A stretch of DNA of 64,000 nt from Glycomyces harbinensis (GCF_900101745.1 NZ_FNAD01000002.1:464963-528962), one strand, 5' to 3'. Positions 9,208 to 18,365 are shown, counted from the first letter of the stretch. Numbers and translations: made by a program. Notes: a model not told the origin generated them from the sequence alone.

Positions 9208-9238
9208 GCCGAGCGGGGCCTGTTCGGCCCCGCTCGGC
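9208..9238. repeat. 13-bp stem-loop between binding-protein and permease genes
   Basis: Perfect inverted repeat 9208-9220 with 9226-9238 and a 5-nt loop, in the middle of a sugar ABC operon. No T tract follows on the minus strand. This arrangement usually stabilises the upstream binding-protein message or partly attenuates the permease genes. Confidence 0.65.
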
Positions 9239-9263
9239 TTCTTGTCAGCTACTCGGCCGGATC

Positions 9264-10595
9264 TTACGGCCAGGAAGCTTCGATGTCGTCGGCCATCTGC
9301 TGCGAGTCCTTGTCGCCGTCGACCCACTCGATGATGCCGGTCCAGAACGACGAGGCGCCGACCTCGCCGGGCATGAGGTCCGAGCCGTCGAAGCGGACGG
9401 TCACGGCCGGGTCGATGAGGATCTCGGTCGCGAACTGGTTGATCGGCGTGGTGGCGTTGGCCGGGTCCACGCCCTGGCGGGCGGTGCTCCACGGGCCGGT
9501 CTGGAGACGGGCGTTGTGGTAGAGCTCCGAGGCCAGGAACTGGCGGACGGCCTCGGTGGCCTCCGAGTCGGAGAACGCGGCCACGAACTCGCCGCCGACC
9601 AGCATGGTGTTGTCGCCCTCGTTGGACTCGGGGAAGCGGAAGGCGAACACGTCGCCGTCCTCGGCCACCGTGGTGTCCGCGGGCCACATGGCGCCGTAGA
9701 AGGACGCCTGGCGGCTCAGTGCGCATCCGCCGTCGAGGATCGGGAAGCCGGCCTCCTGGAACGCGGTCGAGCTGACCGTGTCGGTGCCGCCGTAGATGTA
9801 GTCCTCGTTCTTGAGGATGGAGCCGGCCTTGTCGATGGCCGTCACGATCTGCGGGTCGTTGAACGGGATCTCGTGGTTGACCCACTGGTCGTAGATGTCG
9901 GTGCCTTCACGCAGGACGATGTCCTCGATCCAGTCGGTGCCCGGCCAGCCGGTGGCGCCGCCGGACTCGAAGCCCGCGCACCACGGCGTGACGCCGCTGC
10001 CCGCGATGGTGTCGGACAGGGCGATCAGCTCGTCCCAGGTCTGCGGGACCTCGTAGCCGTTGTCGGCGAAGAACGAGGGCGAGTACCAGATGAAGGACTT
10101 CGCGTTGGACGAGTGCGGCGCGGCGTAGAGCGTGCCGTCGATGGTGCCGTAGTTGATCCAGTCCTCGGACCAGCCCTCGGTCGCCAGGGCGCTGAGCTCC
10201 TCGGAGGCCGGGACCAGGCTGTCGGTGAAGTTCGACATGAGGCCGGGCTGCGGGAAGAGCGCGATGTCGGGGGCGTTGCCGCCGTCGACGCGCACCTTCA
10301 TGTCGGCCTCGAACTCGCCGGAGCCCTCGTATTCGATGGTGGCGCCGGTGCAGGACTCGAAGTAGCTCCAGGCCTCCATCATCTCGTCGGCCTCGACGTC
10401 GCGGATGGAGCCGAGGATCGAGACGGTCTCGCCTTCCAGGTCGCCGTAGTCCTCGTAGTTGGCGCAGTCGGTGGCGTCGTCGGGGACGGCTCCGCGGCCC
10501 TCCTCGTCCTCCTCGGGCGCGCCGCATGCGGTCGCGGCGAGCGCGAGGGCACTGGCGGCAGCCGCAAGGTAGGAAATTCGTCGGGTCTTGCTCAT
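9264..10595 (-). CDS. Sugar ABC transporter substrate-binding lipoprotein (AglE-like)
   Basis: A 443-residue extracellular solute-binding protein, anchored by a lipid. The lipobox ALAATAC puts the modified cysteine at residue 24. The mature part begins with an acidic linker, then YEDYGDLEGETVSILGS and NAPDIALFPQPGL, segments I associate with AglE-type alpha-glucoside binders. The ATG at 10593-10595 (MSKTRR) has GAGAGGG upstream. A longer reading to 10679 would place an arginine-rich stretch before the signal peptide and is unlikely. It is the first gene of the importer operon and divergent from a GH1 beta-glucosidase, so the ligand may be an alpha- or beta-glucoside oligomer. Confidence 0.9.
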   Translation of the reverse strand: MSKTRRISYLAAAASALALAATACGAPEEDEEGRGAVPDDATDCANYEDYGDLEGETVSILGSIRDVEADEMMEAWSYFESCTGATIEYEGSGEFEADMKVRVDGGNAPDIALFPQPGLMSNFTDSLVPASEELSALATEGWSEDWINYGTIDGTLYAAPHSSNAKSFIWYSPSFFADNGYEVPQTWDELIALSDTIAGSGVTPWCAGFESGGATGWPGTDWIEDIVLREGTDIYDQWVNHEIPFNDPQIVTAIDKAGSILKNEDYIYGGTDTVSSTAFQEAGFPILDGGCALSRQASFYGAMWPADTTVAEDGDVFAFRFPESNEGDNTMLVGGEFVAAFSDSEATEAVRQFLASELYHNARLQTGPWSTARQGVDPANATTPINQFATEILIDPAVTVRFDGSDLMPGEVGASSFWTGIIEWVDGDKDSQQMADDIEASWP

Positions 10596-10939
10596 CGGGG
10601 TTTCCCTCTCTTCGCAGGTGGTGTTCGCCCGGCGAGTCCGACTGCCTCCCTGTCCCGCCATTCGCGGAACCGCTCTCACCGGGTCCGTTCCCTGGTAGGG
10701 ACTGCCTCACCCGCCGTTGGGCGACGCTGGCAATCGTGCTCTGAGTAACACTGAATGTCAAGTCTGCATTGCTGAATCGTTACTGGTTGGCATTGGATCG
10801 ATATCTGTCGACACCCGCGTCATGGGAGCGATACCAATGGCGTATCATTCCGAGGCCCGGCAACTCACTTGCGGCGCGAGTCGGCATGTTTCCCCGCGAC
10901 TCGCGTCCCGAAACGCACAGCCGAGAAAGGTGTCATCCG
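10596..10939. promoter_or_regulatory. Divergent control region with CebR/LacI-like operator candidates
   Basis: The 344 bp between the sugar-binding lipoprotein gene and the GH1 gene hold no ORF that I trust. TGGGAGCGATACCA at 10823-10836 matches 12 of 14 positions of TGGGAGCGCTCCCA, the cellobiose repressor (CebR) operator known from streptomycetes. CGGAACCGCTCTCA at 10665-10678 is a weaker 10-of-14 match nearer the importer gene. Both are placed to control the two directions together. No LacI-type gene is present in the window. Confidence 0.5.
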
Positions 10940-12286
10940 ATGACGCAGCTGACCTTCCCCGAGGGTTTCCTCTGGGGGACCGCCACGGCCTCCTACCAGA
11001 TCGAGGGGGCCGTCGCCGAAGGCGGACGCGGACCGTCCATCTGGGATACGTTCTCGGACACGCCGGGCAAGACCTGGCGCGGCCAGACCGGCCGCGTCGC
11101 CTGCGACCACTACCACCGCCTCGACGAGGACGTCGCCCTCATGGCCTCGCTCGGCGTCGACTCCTACCGGTTCTCGATCGCGTGGCCGCGCATCCAGCCC
11201 GACGGCACCGGCCCGGCCAACCCCGAGGGCCTCGACTTCTACGACCGGCTCGTCGACAGGCTCGTGGCGGCCGGCATCAAGCCGATGCCGACGCTCTACC
11301 ACTGGGACCTGCCGCAGGGCTTCGAGGACCGCGGCGGCTGGCCCGCGCGCGAGACCGCCGAGCGCTTCGGCGAGTACGCCGCGATCGTGGGCGGGCGCCT
11401 GTCCGACCGCGTCCACACCTGGTGGACGCTCAACGAGCCGTGGTGCTCGGCGTTCCTGGGCTACGGCAACGGCCACCACGCGCCGGGACGCACCGAGCCC
11501 GCCGCGGCCCTCGCCGCCGCCCACCACCTCAACCTCGCGCACGGTCTCGCGGTCCAGTCGCTGCGCGCGGCCGGGGCCGAGCGGGTCTCCATCGCGCTCA
11601 ACCCGACCCAGTGCCGCGGCGACGAGGAGGCCGCGCGGATCGCCGACGGACTCGCGAACCGGGTCTTCTTCGACCCGATCCTCAAGGGCGAGTACCCCGT
11701 CGACATGATGGAGCGGACCGCGCACCACACCGACTGGTCCTTCGTGCGCGACGGCGACCTCGAGCAGATCAACCAGCGGATCGACCTGCTGGGCGTCAAC
11801 TACTACAACCCCACCTGGTTCCGGGTGAACCCGGACGCTCCCGAGTCCCCGGTGCAGCCGGGCTCGGCCGGGATCGAGACCTGGACCCCCGAGGGCCTGG
11901 AGTTCACCGACATGGGCTGGCCGATCGCGCCCAGCGGGCTCACCGATCTGCTGGTGCGCCTCCACAAGGACTACGGGGTGCCCACGATGATCACCGAGAA
12001 CGGCGCGGCCTACCCGACCGGCCCGGGCGAGGACGGCGAGGTGAACGACGTCGAGCGCGTCGCCTACCTGCGCTCGCACATCGCAGCGGTCCACGACGCG
12101 ATCGAGGCGGGCGCCGACGTGCGCGGCTACACCGCCTGGTCCCTCATGGACAACTTCGAGTGGGCCTTCGGCTACGACAAGCGCTTCGGCATCGTCCACG
12201 TCGACTACGCGACCCAGAAGCGGACGCCGAAGGCCAGCGCGAAGTTCTACGCGAACGTGATCGCCGCGAACGGGCTCGACCGCTAG
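10940..12286 (+). CDS. GH1 family beta-glucosidase
   Basis: A cytoplasmic beta-glucosidase of 448 residues forming a single TIM barrel, the normal length. The acid/base glutamate is E166 in TLNEPW and the nucleophile is E353 in ITENGA. The N-terminal signature [15 protein letters not shown] is intact. The ATG at 10940 has AGAAAGG about 10 nt upstream; longer readings begin in the intergenic region. It is divergent from a sugar importer operon, an arrangement like cebEFG-bglC of streptomycetes, where the imported disaccharide is hydrolysed to glucose. Its stop TAG shares a CTAG with the stop of the convergent TenI-like gene. Confidence 0.95.
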   Translation: MTQLTFPEGFLWGTATASYQIEGAVAEGGRGPSIWDTFSDTPGKTWRGQTGRVACDHYHRLDEDVALMASLGVDSYRFSIAWPRIQPDGTGPANPEGLDFYDRLVDRLVAAGIKPMPTLYHWDLPQGFEDRGGWPARETAERFGEYAAIVGGRLSDRVHTWWTLNEPWCSAFLGYGNGHHAPGRTEPAAALAAAHHLNLAHGLAVQSLRAAGAERVSIALNPTQCRGDEEAARIADGLANRVFFDPILKGEYPVDMMERTAHHTDWSFVRDGDLEQINQRIDLLGVNYYNPTWFRVNPDAPESPVQPGSAGIETWTPEGLEFTDMGWPIAPSGLTDLLVRLHKDYGVPTMITENGAAYPTGPGEDGEVNDVERVAYLRSHIAAVHDAIEAGADVRGYTAWSLMDNFEWAFGYDKRFGIVHVDYATQKRTPKASAKFYANVIAANGLDR

Positions 12287-12852
12287 AGCAGTGCGCCCCG
12301 GAGCGCGCGAATCTCGTGTTCCGGGTCGTCGGCGCGCATGACCGCGCCCATGACCGCGACTCCCGCCGCACCCGCCTCCCTCGCGGCGAGGGCCCGGTCG
12401 GGGCCGGTCACGCCGCCGAGCGCGTACACCGGGACCGGGCTCGCCGCACACACCGCGGCGAGCCCGTCCGTCCCCGCGGCGGGGCCGTAGCCGGGTTTGG
12501 ACGCGGTGGCCCACACGGGCGAGTAGGTGCAGTAGTCCAGGCCCGGATCGATCGGTTCGCCGGCGTGGACGGAGCGGCCGACCAGTACGGGCCGCGGATC
12601 GGGGACCGGGCGGGACGAGGAGAGGTGCGCCGCGGCGACGGGTCCCTCGGGGTCGGCGACGATGAGGACGCCCCCGGCCTCGGCCACGAGCAGGCCGATG
12701 CCGGCGGTGAGCCGGTGCCGCTCCTCCCACGGAAGGTCCTTGTCGCGCAGGATGAGCGCGAAGGGTCCGCCGCGCAGTGCGAGCGCGACCTGGTCGGCCA
12801 GCGAGCGCGGGCACCCGTGCCGGTCGGTGACGACGATGAGCCGGTGCTGCAT
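12283..12852 (-). CDS. Thiamine phosphate synthase/TenI superfamily protein
   Basis: A 189-residue TIM-barrel protein of the ThiE/TenI group. It begins with [10 protein letters not shown] and ends with the phosphate-binding strand [30 protein letters not shown]. ThiE joins HMP-PP and THZ-P to make thiamine phosphate; TenI is a thiazole tautomerase. The protein is shorter than a typical ThiE of about 210 residues, and no other thi gene is near, so the activity is undecided. The ATG at 12850-12852 is used. The 3' end overlaps the beta-glucosidase stop by four bases (CTAG), which supplies both stop codons. Confidence 0.75.
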   Translation of the reverse strand: MQHRLIVVTDRHGCPRSLADQVALALRGGPFALILRDKDLPWEERHRLTAGIGLLVAEAGGVLIVADPEGPVAAAHLSSSRPVPDPRPVLVGRSVHAGEPIDPGLDYCTYSPVWATASKPGYGPAAGTDGLAAVCAASPVPVYALGGVTGPDRALAAREAGAAGVAVMGAVMRADDPEHEIRALRGALL

Positions 12853-13011
12853 ATCCCGAACCTACGCCCCGAACGGATGCGCACTGGTGTTTCCAGTGTT
12901 CAGGGAGTCGACTCGTGTCCGACTCGCCGGTGCTCGACCGGTTTAACGCTTCTGTATCGGTCCACGTCTCGAACTTGCGTAATTCACGACACAGGTGCGA
13001 AACTTCAGAGG

Positions 13012-13794
13012 ATGAACATCGGCGATCAAATCAACGTGCTGCGGACCGAAGGGGAGCGGATCGCTGTCGCTGGTGGGGAACTCGCGCTCAATGCCATCGT
13101 GCCCACCTGCCCGGGATGGGTCGTCAAGGATCTCTTGACCCATATCGGGACCGTCCATCGCTGGGCGGCGGCCATCGTCGGCGGAGCGCTGCCTCACGAC
13201 CCCAGGAAATTGGACCTTCAGCGGATCGTGGGGCCCCTGCCGCACGACGACCTGCTGGTCGACTGGGTCCGCGAGGGCCTCATCCGGCTCGCGGCCACAC
13301 TGGAGGGCGCACCTGACGACCTCCAGTGCTGGCAGGTGTTTCCCTCTCAGTCCTCACGCCGTTTCTGGGTCCGCAGACAGGCCCACGAGACCACCATCCA
13401 CCGAGTCGACGCCGAACAGGCGCGCGGCGACGAGATATCACCGGTCGGCCCCGGTTTCGCGGCCGACGGCATCGACGAACTGCTGCTGGGTTTCCACGGC
13501 AGGCCGTCGAGCAGGGTGCGGGCACTGCGGCCGTCAGTGCTCCACATCCACGCCACCGACCTGCCGCCGGGACGCGGCGACTGGTACATCCATCCCACCG
13601 ACACGGGCCCGCTCGTGACGTTCAGCGAGGTCGAGACCCCGCACTGCGTCATCGAGGGCCCGGTGGAGCTGCTGTACCTGGCGCTGTGGAACCGGCTGCC
13701 CTTCGACGACCTGTCAGTCCATGGAGACCCGGCACTGCTCCACTTGTGGCGCAATTACTCCGCGGTCCGGTGGGTCGATCCCGTTGACGTATAG
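13012..13794 (+). CDS. Maleylpyruvate isomerase-fold (MDMPI/DinB-like) protein
   Basis: A 260-residue member of the actinobacterial family with an N-terminal MDMPI domain. VPTCPGWVVKDLLTHIGTVHRWAAAIV carries the metal-site histidine H of LTHIG; further family-style positions are RRQAHETTIHRVDA. Residues 170-255 form the C-terminal SCP2-like domain (LHIHATDLPPGRGDWYI). Characterised relatives use mycothiol, but most members have unknown substrates. The start at 13012 has only CAGAGG directly before it, too close for a normal ribosome site, so translation may be weak. It is flanked by its own promoter region and a 147-bp gap before the next gene. Confidence 0.82.
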   Translation: MNIGDQINVLRTEGERIAVAGGELALNAIVPTCPGWVVKDLLTHIGTVHRWAAAIVGGALPHDPRKLDLQRIVGPLPHDDLLVDWVREGLIRLAATLEGAPDDLQCWQVFPSQSSRRFWVRRQAHETTIHRVDAEQARGDEISPVGPGFAADGIDELLLGFHGRPSSRVRALRPSVLHIHATDLPPGRGDWYIHPTDTGPLVTFSEVETPHCVIEGPVELLYLALWNRLPFDDLSVHGDPALLHLWRNYSAVRWVDPVDV

Positions 13795-13941
13795 AAACTG
13801 GAGCGCAATAGCCCGAACTCGCTGGTGACCGATCCGTCACCGTCCGAATCGTCCGCCGCGTGAGCGCGGCGGACGCCGGGCGGCGTGCCGTGCCGCTGCG
13901 GCTCCGTCGCATCGGCGGGCGGGGATCGTAAGCTCACCAAC

Positions 13942-15201
13942 GTGAACCACGTCCTTCCGAACGACGCCGTCCCCCGCGCCGCGCTGTGGATCCTGGTCCC
14001 CGCGGCGCTCGCCACGGTCCTCGGCATGATCCTCCTGTGGCCCGAAGGCGTCGAGGACGCCGCGATCGAGGCCTACGGCACGGAGGTCGACGGCAGTGTC
14101 GTCTCGGTGCACGAGACCGAGTGCGACGAGGCCGACGCCGAGTTGAACGAGCAGCTCCAGGCGACCGTGTGCGGCGACGTCGTCGTGCGGTTGACCAGCG
14201 GCGAGTTCTCCGGCGAGGAGGTGATCGTCGACGTCCCGTCCGGTCCGGGCGCGCCGGTGGTGGACCCCGGTGACGGCGTCATCCTCATCTACACGCCCGA
14301 CTCGGTGTCGGGCCAGCAGTTCCACATCATCGACCACGACCGCGCGAACGCCCTGTGGGCGCTGGTGATCGCGTTCGCCCTGGCGGTGATCGCGTTCGGC
14401 CGCTGGAAGGGCCTGCGGTCCCTGTTCAGCCTGGCCGCGACGTTCGCGGTGGTGCTGCTGTTCATGGTCCCGGCGATCCTCGACGGGTCGTCGCCGATCC
14501 TGGTGGCCACGGTGGGTTCGGCCGCGATCATGCTCGTGTCGCTGTACCTGTCGCACGGGTGGAACCGGACGACCACGGTGGCGGTGGTGGGGACGCTGGC
14601 GTCGCTGGTGATCACGGTGCTCCTGGCCGAGGCGGCGGTGCGGGTCGCGATGCTCAACGGGGTCCTCGACGAGAACACCACGAACCTCGCGCTCCAGTAT
14701 CCGATCGACATGTCGGGCCTGCTCCTGGCGGGCATCCTCATCGGCGCGCTCGGCGTCATCGACGACGTCACGGTCTCGCAGGCGGCCACGGTGGACGAGG
14801 TCGCGAAGGCGAATCCGAAGTGGGGGCCGGCGCGGCTGTTCAAGTCGGGCATGCGGGTCGGGCGCGACCACCTGACGTCGGTGGTGAACACGCTGGTCCT
14901 GGCGTACGCGGGCGCTTCGCTGCCGCTGCTGGTGCTCATCGCGGCGGCGGGGCGGCCCATGGAGCAGGTGCTCACGAGCCAGACGATCGCCACGGAGATC
15001 GTGCGGTCGGTCGCGGGCACGCTGGGGCTGATCGCGGCCGTGCCGATCACGACCTGGCTGGCCGCGGCGCTCGCGCGGCGGACGCCGCGGGAGAAGGCCC
15101 CGAAGGAGAAGGCGCCCAAGCCGAAGCCGCCGAAGCCGGAGCCGGCCGCGGCCTCCTGGGACGAGGACGAGTCCCCGTACCCGCCCTCGCATCTGCGTTA
15201 G
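13942..15201 (+). CDS. YibE/F-like polytopic membrane protein
   Basis: A 419-residue inner-membrane protein of the YibE/F family, function not established. An N-terminal helix (about residues 11-30) is followed by an extracytoplasmic domain with a DGSVVSVHETECDE start. Seven or so helices follow between residues 130 and 390, including the conserved GALGVIDDVTVSQ segment. The C-terminus is a cytoplasmic Lys/Pro-rich tail with repeated KxPK. GTG at 13942 is chosen because the sequence before it (13885-13941) reads as arginine/serine-rich intergenic DNA. The ribosome site is weak. The gene ends in a 4-bp overlap with the convergent LysR gene. Confidence 0.82.
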   Translation: MNHVLPNDAVPRAALWILVPAALATVLGMILLWPEGVEDAAIEAYGTEVDGSVVSVHETECDEADAELNEQLQATVCGDVVVRLTSGEFSGEEVIVDVPSGPGAPVVDPGDGVILIYTPDSVSGQQFHIIDHDRANALWALVIAFALAVIAFGRWKGLRSLFSLAATFAVVLLFMVPAILDGSSPILVATVGSAAIMLVSLYLSHGWNRTTTVAVVGTLASLVITVLLAEAAVRVAMLNGVLDENTTNLALQYPIDMSGLLLAGILIGALGVIDDVTVSQAATVDEVAKANPKWGPARLFKSGMRVGRDHLTSVVNTLVLAYAGASLPLLVLIAAAGRPMEQVLTSQTIATEIVRSVAGTLGLIAAVPITTWLAAALARRTPREKAPKEKAPKPKPPKPEPAAASWDEDESPYPPSHLR

Positions 15202-16118
15202 AAGCGCTCGGCGGCGGCCATGAGCTTGCGGGCCGCCTGGTGCAGCGCCTGGAGCACCGTCATCACCGCCGGGCGGCCGGTCGAGGCCGTCCGGTGGACC
15301 ACGTAGACGTCCCGGCCCGGCATCGCCTCGGCGAACCGGCGCACGGCCACGTCCCTGCGCTCGGCCGCGGCCATCCACGGCGCCACGGTCACCCCCAGGC
15401 CCTTCGCCACGAGCGTGAGGATCGTGTCGAGGCCCTCGAACTCGGAGACCGGCGCGGTGATGCCCTCGGCGCGCCACAGCCGGTCGAGCGCCATCCGCGA
15501 CGGCTCGCCCTCGGGCGAGGCGATCCACGACTCCCCCGCCAGCTCGTGCGCGGACAGGACCTCCTTGCCGGCGAGGGGGTGGCGGGCCGGGAGGGCGACC
15601 ACGAGCGGGTCGTTCACCAGGTGGTGGAACGTGAGCGGCCCGGTGGTGGCGGGGCGGCGCTGGCCCGACCAGTCGTCGATGAGGGCGAGGTCGATCTCGC
15701 CCGAGCGCACGCGCGAGAGCGATTCGGAGACGGTCAGCTGCTGGCGCAGGACCATCTGGAGTTCGGGGTGGCGGCGCAGGCGCCGGACCATCGGCCCGGC
15801 GAGGGCGACGGCGACGGTCGGGAACGCGGTCACGGTGACCCGGCCGCGCGGTTCGGCGGACTCGGCGGCGAGGTCGGTCTCGGCGGCGTCGATCGCCTCG
15901 ATGATGAGCGCGGTGTGCTCCACGAGACGGCGTCCCGCGTCGGTCAGCTGAGCCGACCGGGCGGTGCGTTCGAGCAGCGCCACGCCGGTCTCCTTCTCCA
16001 AGGCGGCCAACTGCTGTGAGACCGCCGAGGCGGTCTGTCCGGTCGCCACGGCAGTGGCGGATATCGATCCCTGGGCGGCGAATTCGTAGAGAAGCCGCAG
16101 GCGGCGAACATCGAGCAT
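15198..16118 (-). CDS. LysR family transcriptional regulator
   Basis: A 306-residue LTTR with an N-terminal winged helix-turn-helix (residues 3-62, ATGQTASAVSQQLAALEKETGVALLERTARSAQLTDAG) and a periplasmic-binding-like effector domain from residue 90. It is divergent from an aminotransferase gene, its likely target. The ATG at 16116-16118 is preferred over an in-frame TTG six bases upstream. The start codon region overlaps a T-N11-A inverted repeat that would allow autoregulation. The 3' end overlaps the convergent YibE/F stop by four bases. Confidence 0.9.
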   Translation of the reverse strand: MLDVRRLRLLYEFAAQGSISATAVATGQTASAVSQQLAALEKETGVALLERTARSAQLTDAGRRLVEHTALIIEAIDAAETDLAAESAEPRGRVTVTAFPTVAVALAGPMVRRLRRHPELQMVLRQQLTVSESLSRVRSGEIDLALIDDWSGQRRPATTGPLTFHHLVNDPLVVALPARHPLAGKEVLSAHELAGESWIASPEGEPSRMALDRLWRAEGITAPVSEFEGLDTILTLVAKGLGVTVAPWMAAAERRDVAVRRFAEAMPGRDVYVVHRTASTGRPAVMTVLQALHQAARKLMAAAERF

Positions 16119-16131
16119 AAGCAAATCTTAT
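16117..16131. promoter_or_regulatory. LysR-box candidate ATAAG-N5-CTTAT
   Basis: Perfect 5-5-5 inverted repeat with the T-N11-A form typical of LTTR sites. It overlaps the LysR start codon and lies about 108 bp upstream of the divergent aminotransferase. It is the most AT-rich patch in the region. Confidence 0.6.
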
Positions 16132-16238
16132 CCTCGGCGAAAGGTAGAAATACTTGCGTTGATGCTGGAATCCGGGAAGTCTGGGTGCCGCAAGGGCGAA
16201 GCCCGCAAGCCCGCAGACCATCCTCTGAGGAGTCACCA

Positions 16239-17489
16239 GTGACCGTCTCCGCAACCCTCGCCGCCAACGAAGCGATCGCCGCGCGCCGGGCAGCCGGGCA
16301 GGAGGTGCTCGCACTCGGCTTCGGTGAAGCAGGGATTCCGGTGCACCCCTTGCTGAGCCGCCACCTCGGCCGGGCCGCCGCGCAGAGCTCGTACGGGCCC
16401 GTGGCCGGGATCGGCACGGCCCGCGAGGCCGCCGCCGGGTACTGGACCCGCCGCGGCCTCCCCACCGAAGGCGACCGGGTCCTGCTCGGGCCCGGTTCCA
16501 AGCCCTTGCTGTACGCGCTGCTGCACGCCGCCGGGGGCGACGTGGTCCTGCCCAAGCCCGCGTGGGTGTCGTACGCGGCCCAGTCGCAGCTGCTCGGGCG
16601 CGACCCGATCCGCGTGGCGGTGCCCGAGGGCGAGGGCGGCGTGCCCGAGGCCGAGGCCATGGACGCGGCGGTGCGCGAGGCCCGGGCGGCGGGCCGCAAC
16701 CCGCGGATCGTGGTGGTCACGCTGCCGGACAACCCGACCGGGCGCCTGGCCTCGGAGCAGTCGGTGAAGGCGATGTGCGAGGCCGCCCGCGAACTCGACC
16801 TCGTGATCCTCGCCGACGAGATCTACCGGGACCTGGTGTTCGAGGAGGGCTCGTTCCCCTCCCCCGCCGCGTGGGCCCCGGAGCGGACGGTCACGACCAC
16901 GTCCCTGTCGAAGAACTACGCGCTCGGCGGCTGGCGGATCGGCGCCGCCCGCTTCCCCGACTCGCCCCTGGGCGACGCGCTGCGGGAATCGGTGCGGGGC
17001 ATCGCCTCCGAGCTGTGGTCCTCGACGCCGATGCCGATGCAGCACGCGGCGGCCTACGCCTGGTCGGACCCGCAGGAGCTGGTCGACCGGGTCGCGGCGG
17101 CGCGGCACCTGCACGGTTCGGTCGCGACCGCGGTCGCCGAGCTGTTCGCCGGCGCCGGCTGCGAGGTGGAGACGCCGCAGGGCGGCTTCTACGTGTGGCC
17201 CGACTTCGGTCCGGTGCGCGCGGTCCTGGCCGAGCGCTGGGGCGTCGCCACGAGCGAGGACCTGGCCCGGGTCCTGCTCGACGAGTTCGGGGTCGTGGTC
17301 CTGCCCGGCACCGCGTTCGGCGACGACCCGTCCTCTTTGACCCTCCGCGTGGCCGTCCCGGGGATCTACGGGGAGTCGGACTCCGAGCGCCTCGCGGCGC
17401 TCCTCGCGCCGGACCCGGTCGCGATGCCGTGGATCGGCGAGGCCCTGACCGGCCTGCGGGAGAAGCTCACCGCGCTCGTCGCGGTGTAG
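16239..17489 (+). CDS. Class I/II PLP-dependent aminotransferase
   Basis: A 416-residue fold-type I aminotransferase. The PLP lysine is in TSLSKNYALGGWRIG, the phosphate-side Asn in LPDNPTG, and the Asp/Tyr pair in LADEIYRDL. The C-terminal RVAVPG carries the carboxylate-binding Arg. GTG at 16239 is the start because GAGGAG lies 7 nt upstream. It is divergent from a LysR regulator. The GFGEAGIPVHPLL opening in place of the usual GEPDF motif suggests a specialised subgroup, so the amino-acid substrate is not assigned. Confidence 0.9.
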   Translation: MTVSATLAANEAIAARRAAGQEVLALGFGEAGIPVHPLLSRHLGRAAAQSSYGPVAGIGTAREAAAGYWTRRGLPTEGDRVLLGPGSKPLLYALLHAAGGDVVLPKPAWVSYAAQSQLLGRDPIRVAVPEGEGGVPEAEAMDAAVREARAAGRNPRIVVVTLPDNPTGRLASEQSVKAMCEAARELDLVILADEIYRDLVFEEGSFPSPAAWAPERTVTTTSLSKNYALGGWRIGAARFPDSPLGDALRESVRGIASELWSSTPMPMQHAAAYAWSDPQELVDRVAAARHLHGSVATAVAELFAGAGCEVETPQGGFYVWPDFGPVRAVLAERWGVATSEDLARVLLDEFGVVVLPGTAFGDDPSSLTLRVAVPGIYGESDSERLAALLAPDPVAMPWIGEALTGLREKLTALVAV

Positions 17490-17500
17490 GCGGTCGCCGG

Positions 17501-17531
17501 GGGTGCTGGTGAGGCCGATGCATCAGCACCC
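17501..17531. terminator. Hairpin after the aminotransferase gene
   Basis: GGGTGCTG (17501-17508) pairs with CAGCACCC (17524-17531) across a 15-nt loop. It lies 11 bp past the aminotransferase stop and before the convergent DUF1707 gene. There is no long T run, so termination is plausible but not certain. Confidence 0.45.
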
Positions 17532-17559
17532 TTGGCGGCCGGACCCCCGCAGCGAGCCC

Positions 17560-17907
17560 TCAGTTCACCCGTTCGGCGAGGGCGACGACGGCCCACACGC
17601 AGACGATCACGACGGCGAGCGCGAGCGCGGCGAACACGAAGCCCACGAAGCGCTGGATCTCGAGCTCGTGGCCGTCGCGGACCGGCCCCCTCCAGCGGCC
17701 GAAGCGCCAGTGGTCCTTGCCCTGCTCGTAGTCCCCGACGTCCTGGAGGAGCGCCTGGAGGTCGGCGACGGTCTCGGCCCGGCGGGCGAGCTGGCGCCGC
17801 AGCCGGTACTCCTTGGCGTCGATCTCTCCCCGGCGCCGGGCCCTGGCGAGGCGGTCGAGCGTGATGCGCCTGTCGGCGCGGGATGCGCGTGCGGCGAATG
17901 CGTCCAT
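17560..17907 (-). CDS. DUF1707-type (SHOCT-like) protein with C-terminal membrane helix
   Basis: A 115-residue protein. Residues 6-60 resemble the DUF1707 motif of actinobacterial membrane proteins (RASRADRRITLDRLARARRRGEIDAKEYRLRRQL, then VADLQALLQDV). One transmembrane helix lies at about residues 90-110 (FVFAALALAVVIVCVWAVVAL). The ATG at 17905-17907 has GGGAG 6 nt upstream; a GTG 12 bp further upstream would overlap that site. Function is unknown in the family. It probably sits in the cytoplasmic membrane with the domain inside. Confidence 0.78.
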   Translation of the reverse strand: MDAFAARASRADRRITLDRLARARRRGEIDAKEYRLRRQLARRAETVADLQALLQDVGDYEQGKDHWRFGRWRGPVRDGHELEIQRFVGFVFAALALAVVIVCVWAVVALAERVN

Positions 17908-18037
17908 GGTTGCTCCCACCTGTCCTGCCTTCCATCATGACAGAGACGAAGATGCTTAACATTCCCCGTTCGCGCTGGTCGTACACATTGGCCGCACGCC
18001 CGCGTCGGGTTGCGCACCAGCCCCTTCCGGGAACGCC

Positions 18038-18066
18038 GAAGGCCGCGCCGGTCGGGCGCGGCCTTC
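18038..18066. terminator. Hairpin downstream of the pterin dehydratase gene
   Basis: Perfect 12-bp stem (18038-18049 with 18055-18066), GC-rich, starting 9 bp after the stop of the minus-strand gene. No T tract. Confidence 0.6.
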
Positions 18067-18074
18067 GAAGCGGA

Positions 18075-18365
18075 TCAGTCGAGAAGGAGGGAGACGGCGG
18101 TGGCGAGGTCGATGTCCTTGGCGGACACCTTGTGCCCGGCCGAGTGGGTGGTCGTGGCGACGGTCAGCTTGTCGTAGTTGACCGCCAGGTCGGAGTGGTG
18201 GTTGCGCTGCTCGTTGAGCAGGCCTATCGCGGTCGCGGCGGCGAGGGCCTGGAGGTGGCCGCCGAAGGACCAGGTGCGTTCGAGCCGGTCGTCGACGTGG
18301 CTCCAGCCGGGCAGTTCCGACAGCGCCAGTTCGATCTCGGCCTCGGTCAAGGGTTGATCGCTCAT
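18075..18365 (-). CDS. Pterin-4a-carbinolamine dehydratase
   Basis: A 96-residue PCD/DCoH-fold protein. The active-site signature is complete: HHSDLAVNYDKLTVATTTHSAGHKVSAKDIDLA, with the paired histidines and the later His and Asp. It dehydrates 4a-hydroxytetrahydropterin after aromatic amino-acid hydroxylation. No phenylalanine hydroxylase is seen in the window. The ATG at 18363-18365 lacks a strong ribosome site. It lies 53 bp from the end of the carbonic anhydrase gene on the same strand, and the two may be cotranscribed. Confidence 0.93.
   Translation of the reverse strand: MSDQPLTEAEIELALSELPGWSHVDDRLERTWSFGGHLQALAAATAIGLLNEQRNHHSDLAVNYDKLTVATTTHSAGHKVSAKDIDLATAVSLLLD

Noticed and set aside
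13885..13941. Upstream ATG extension of the YibE/F gene
   Set aside because: The added 19 residues are Cys/Arg/Ser-rich and not membrane-like, and there is no ribosome site. The GTG at 13942 is preferred.
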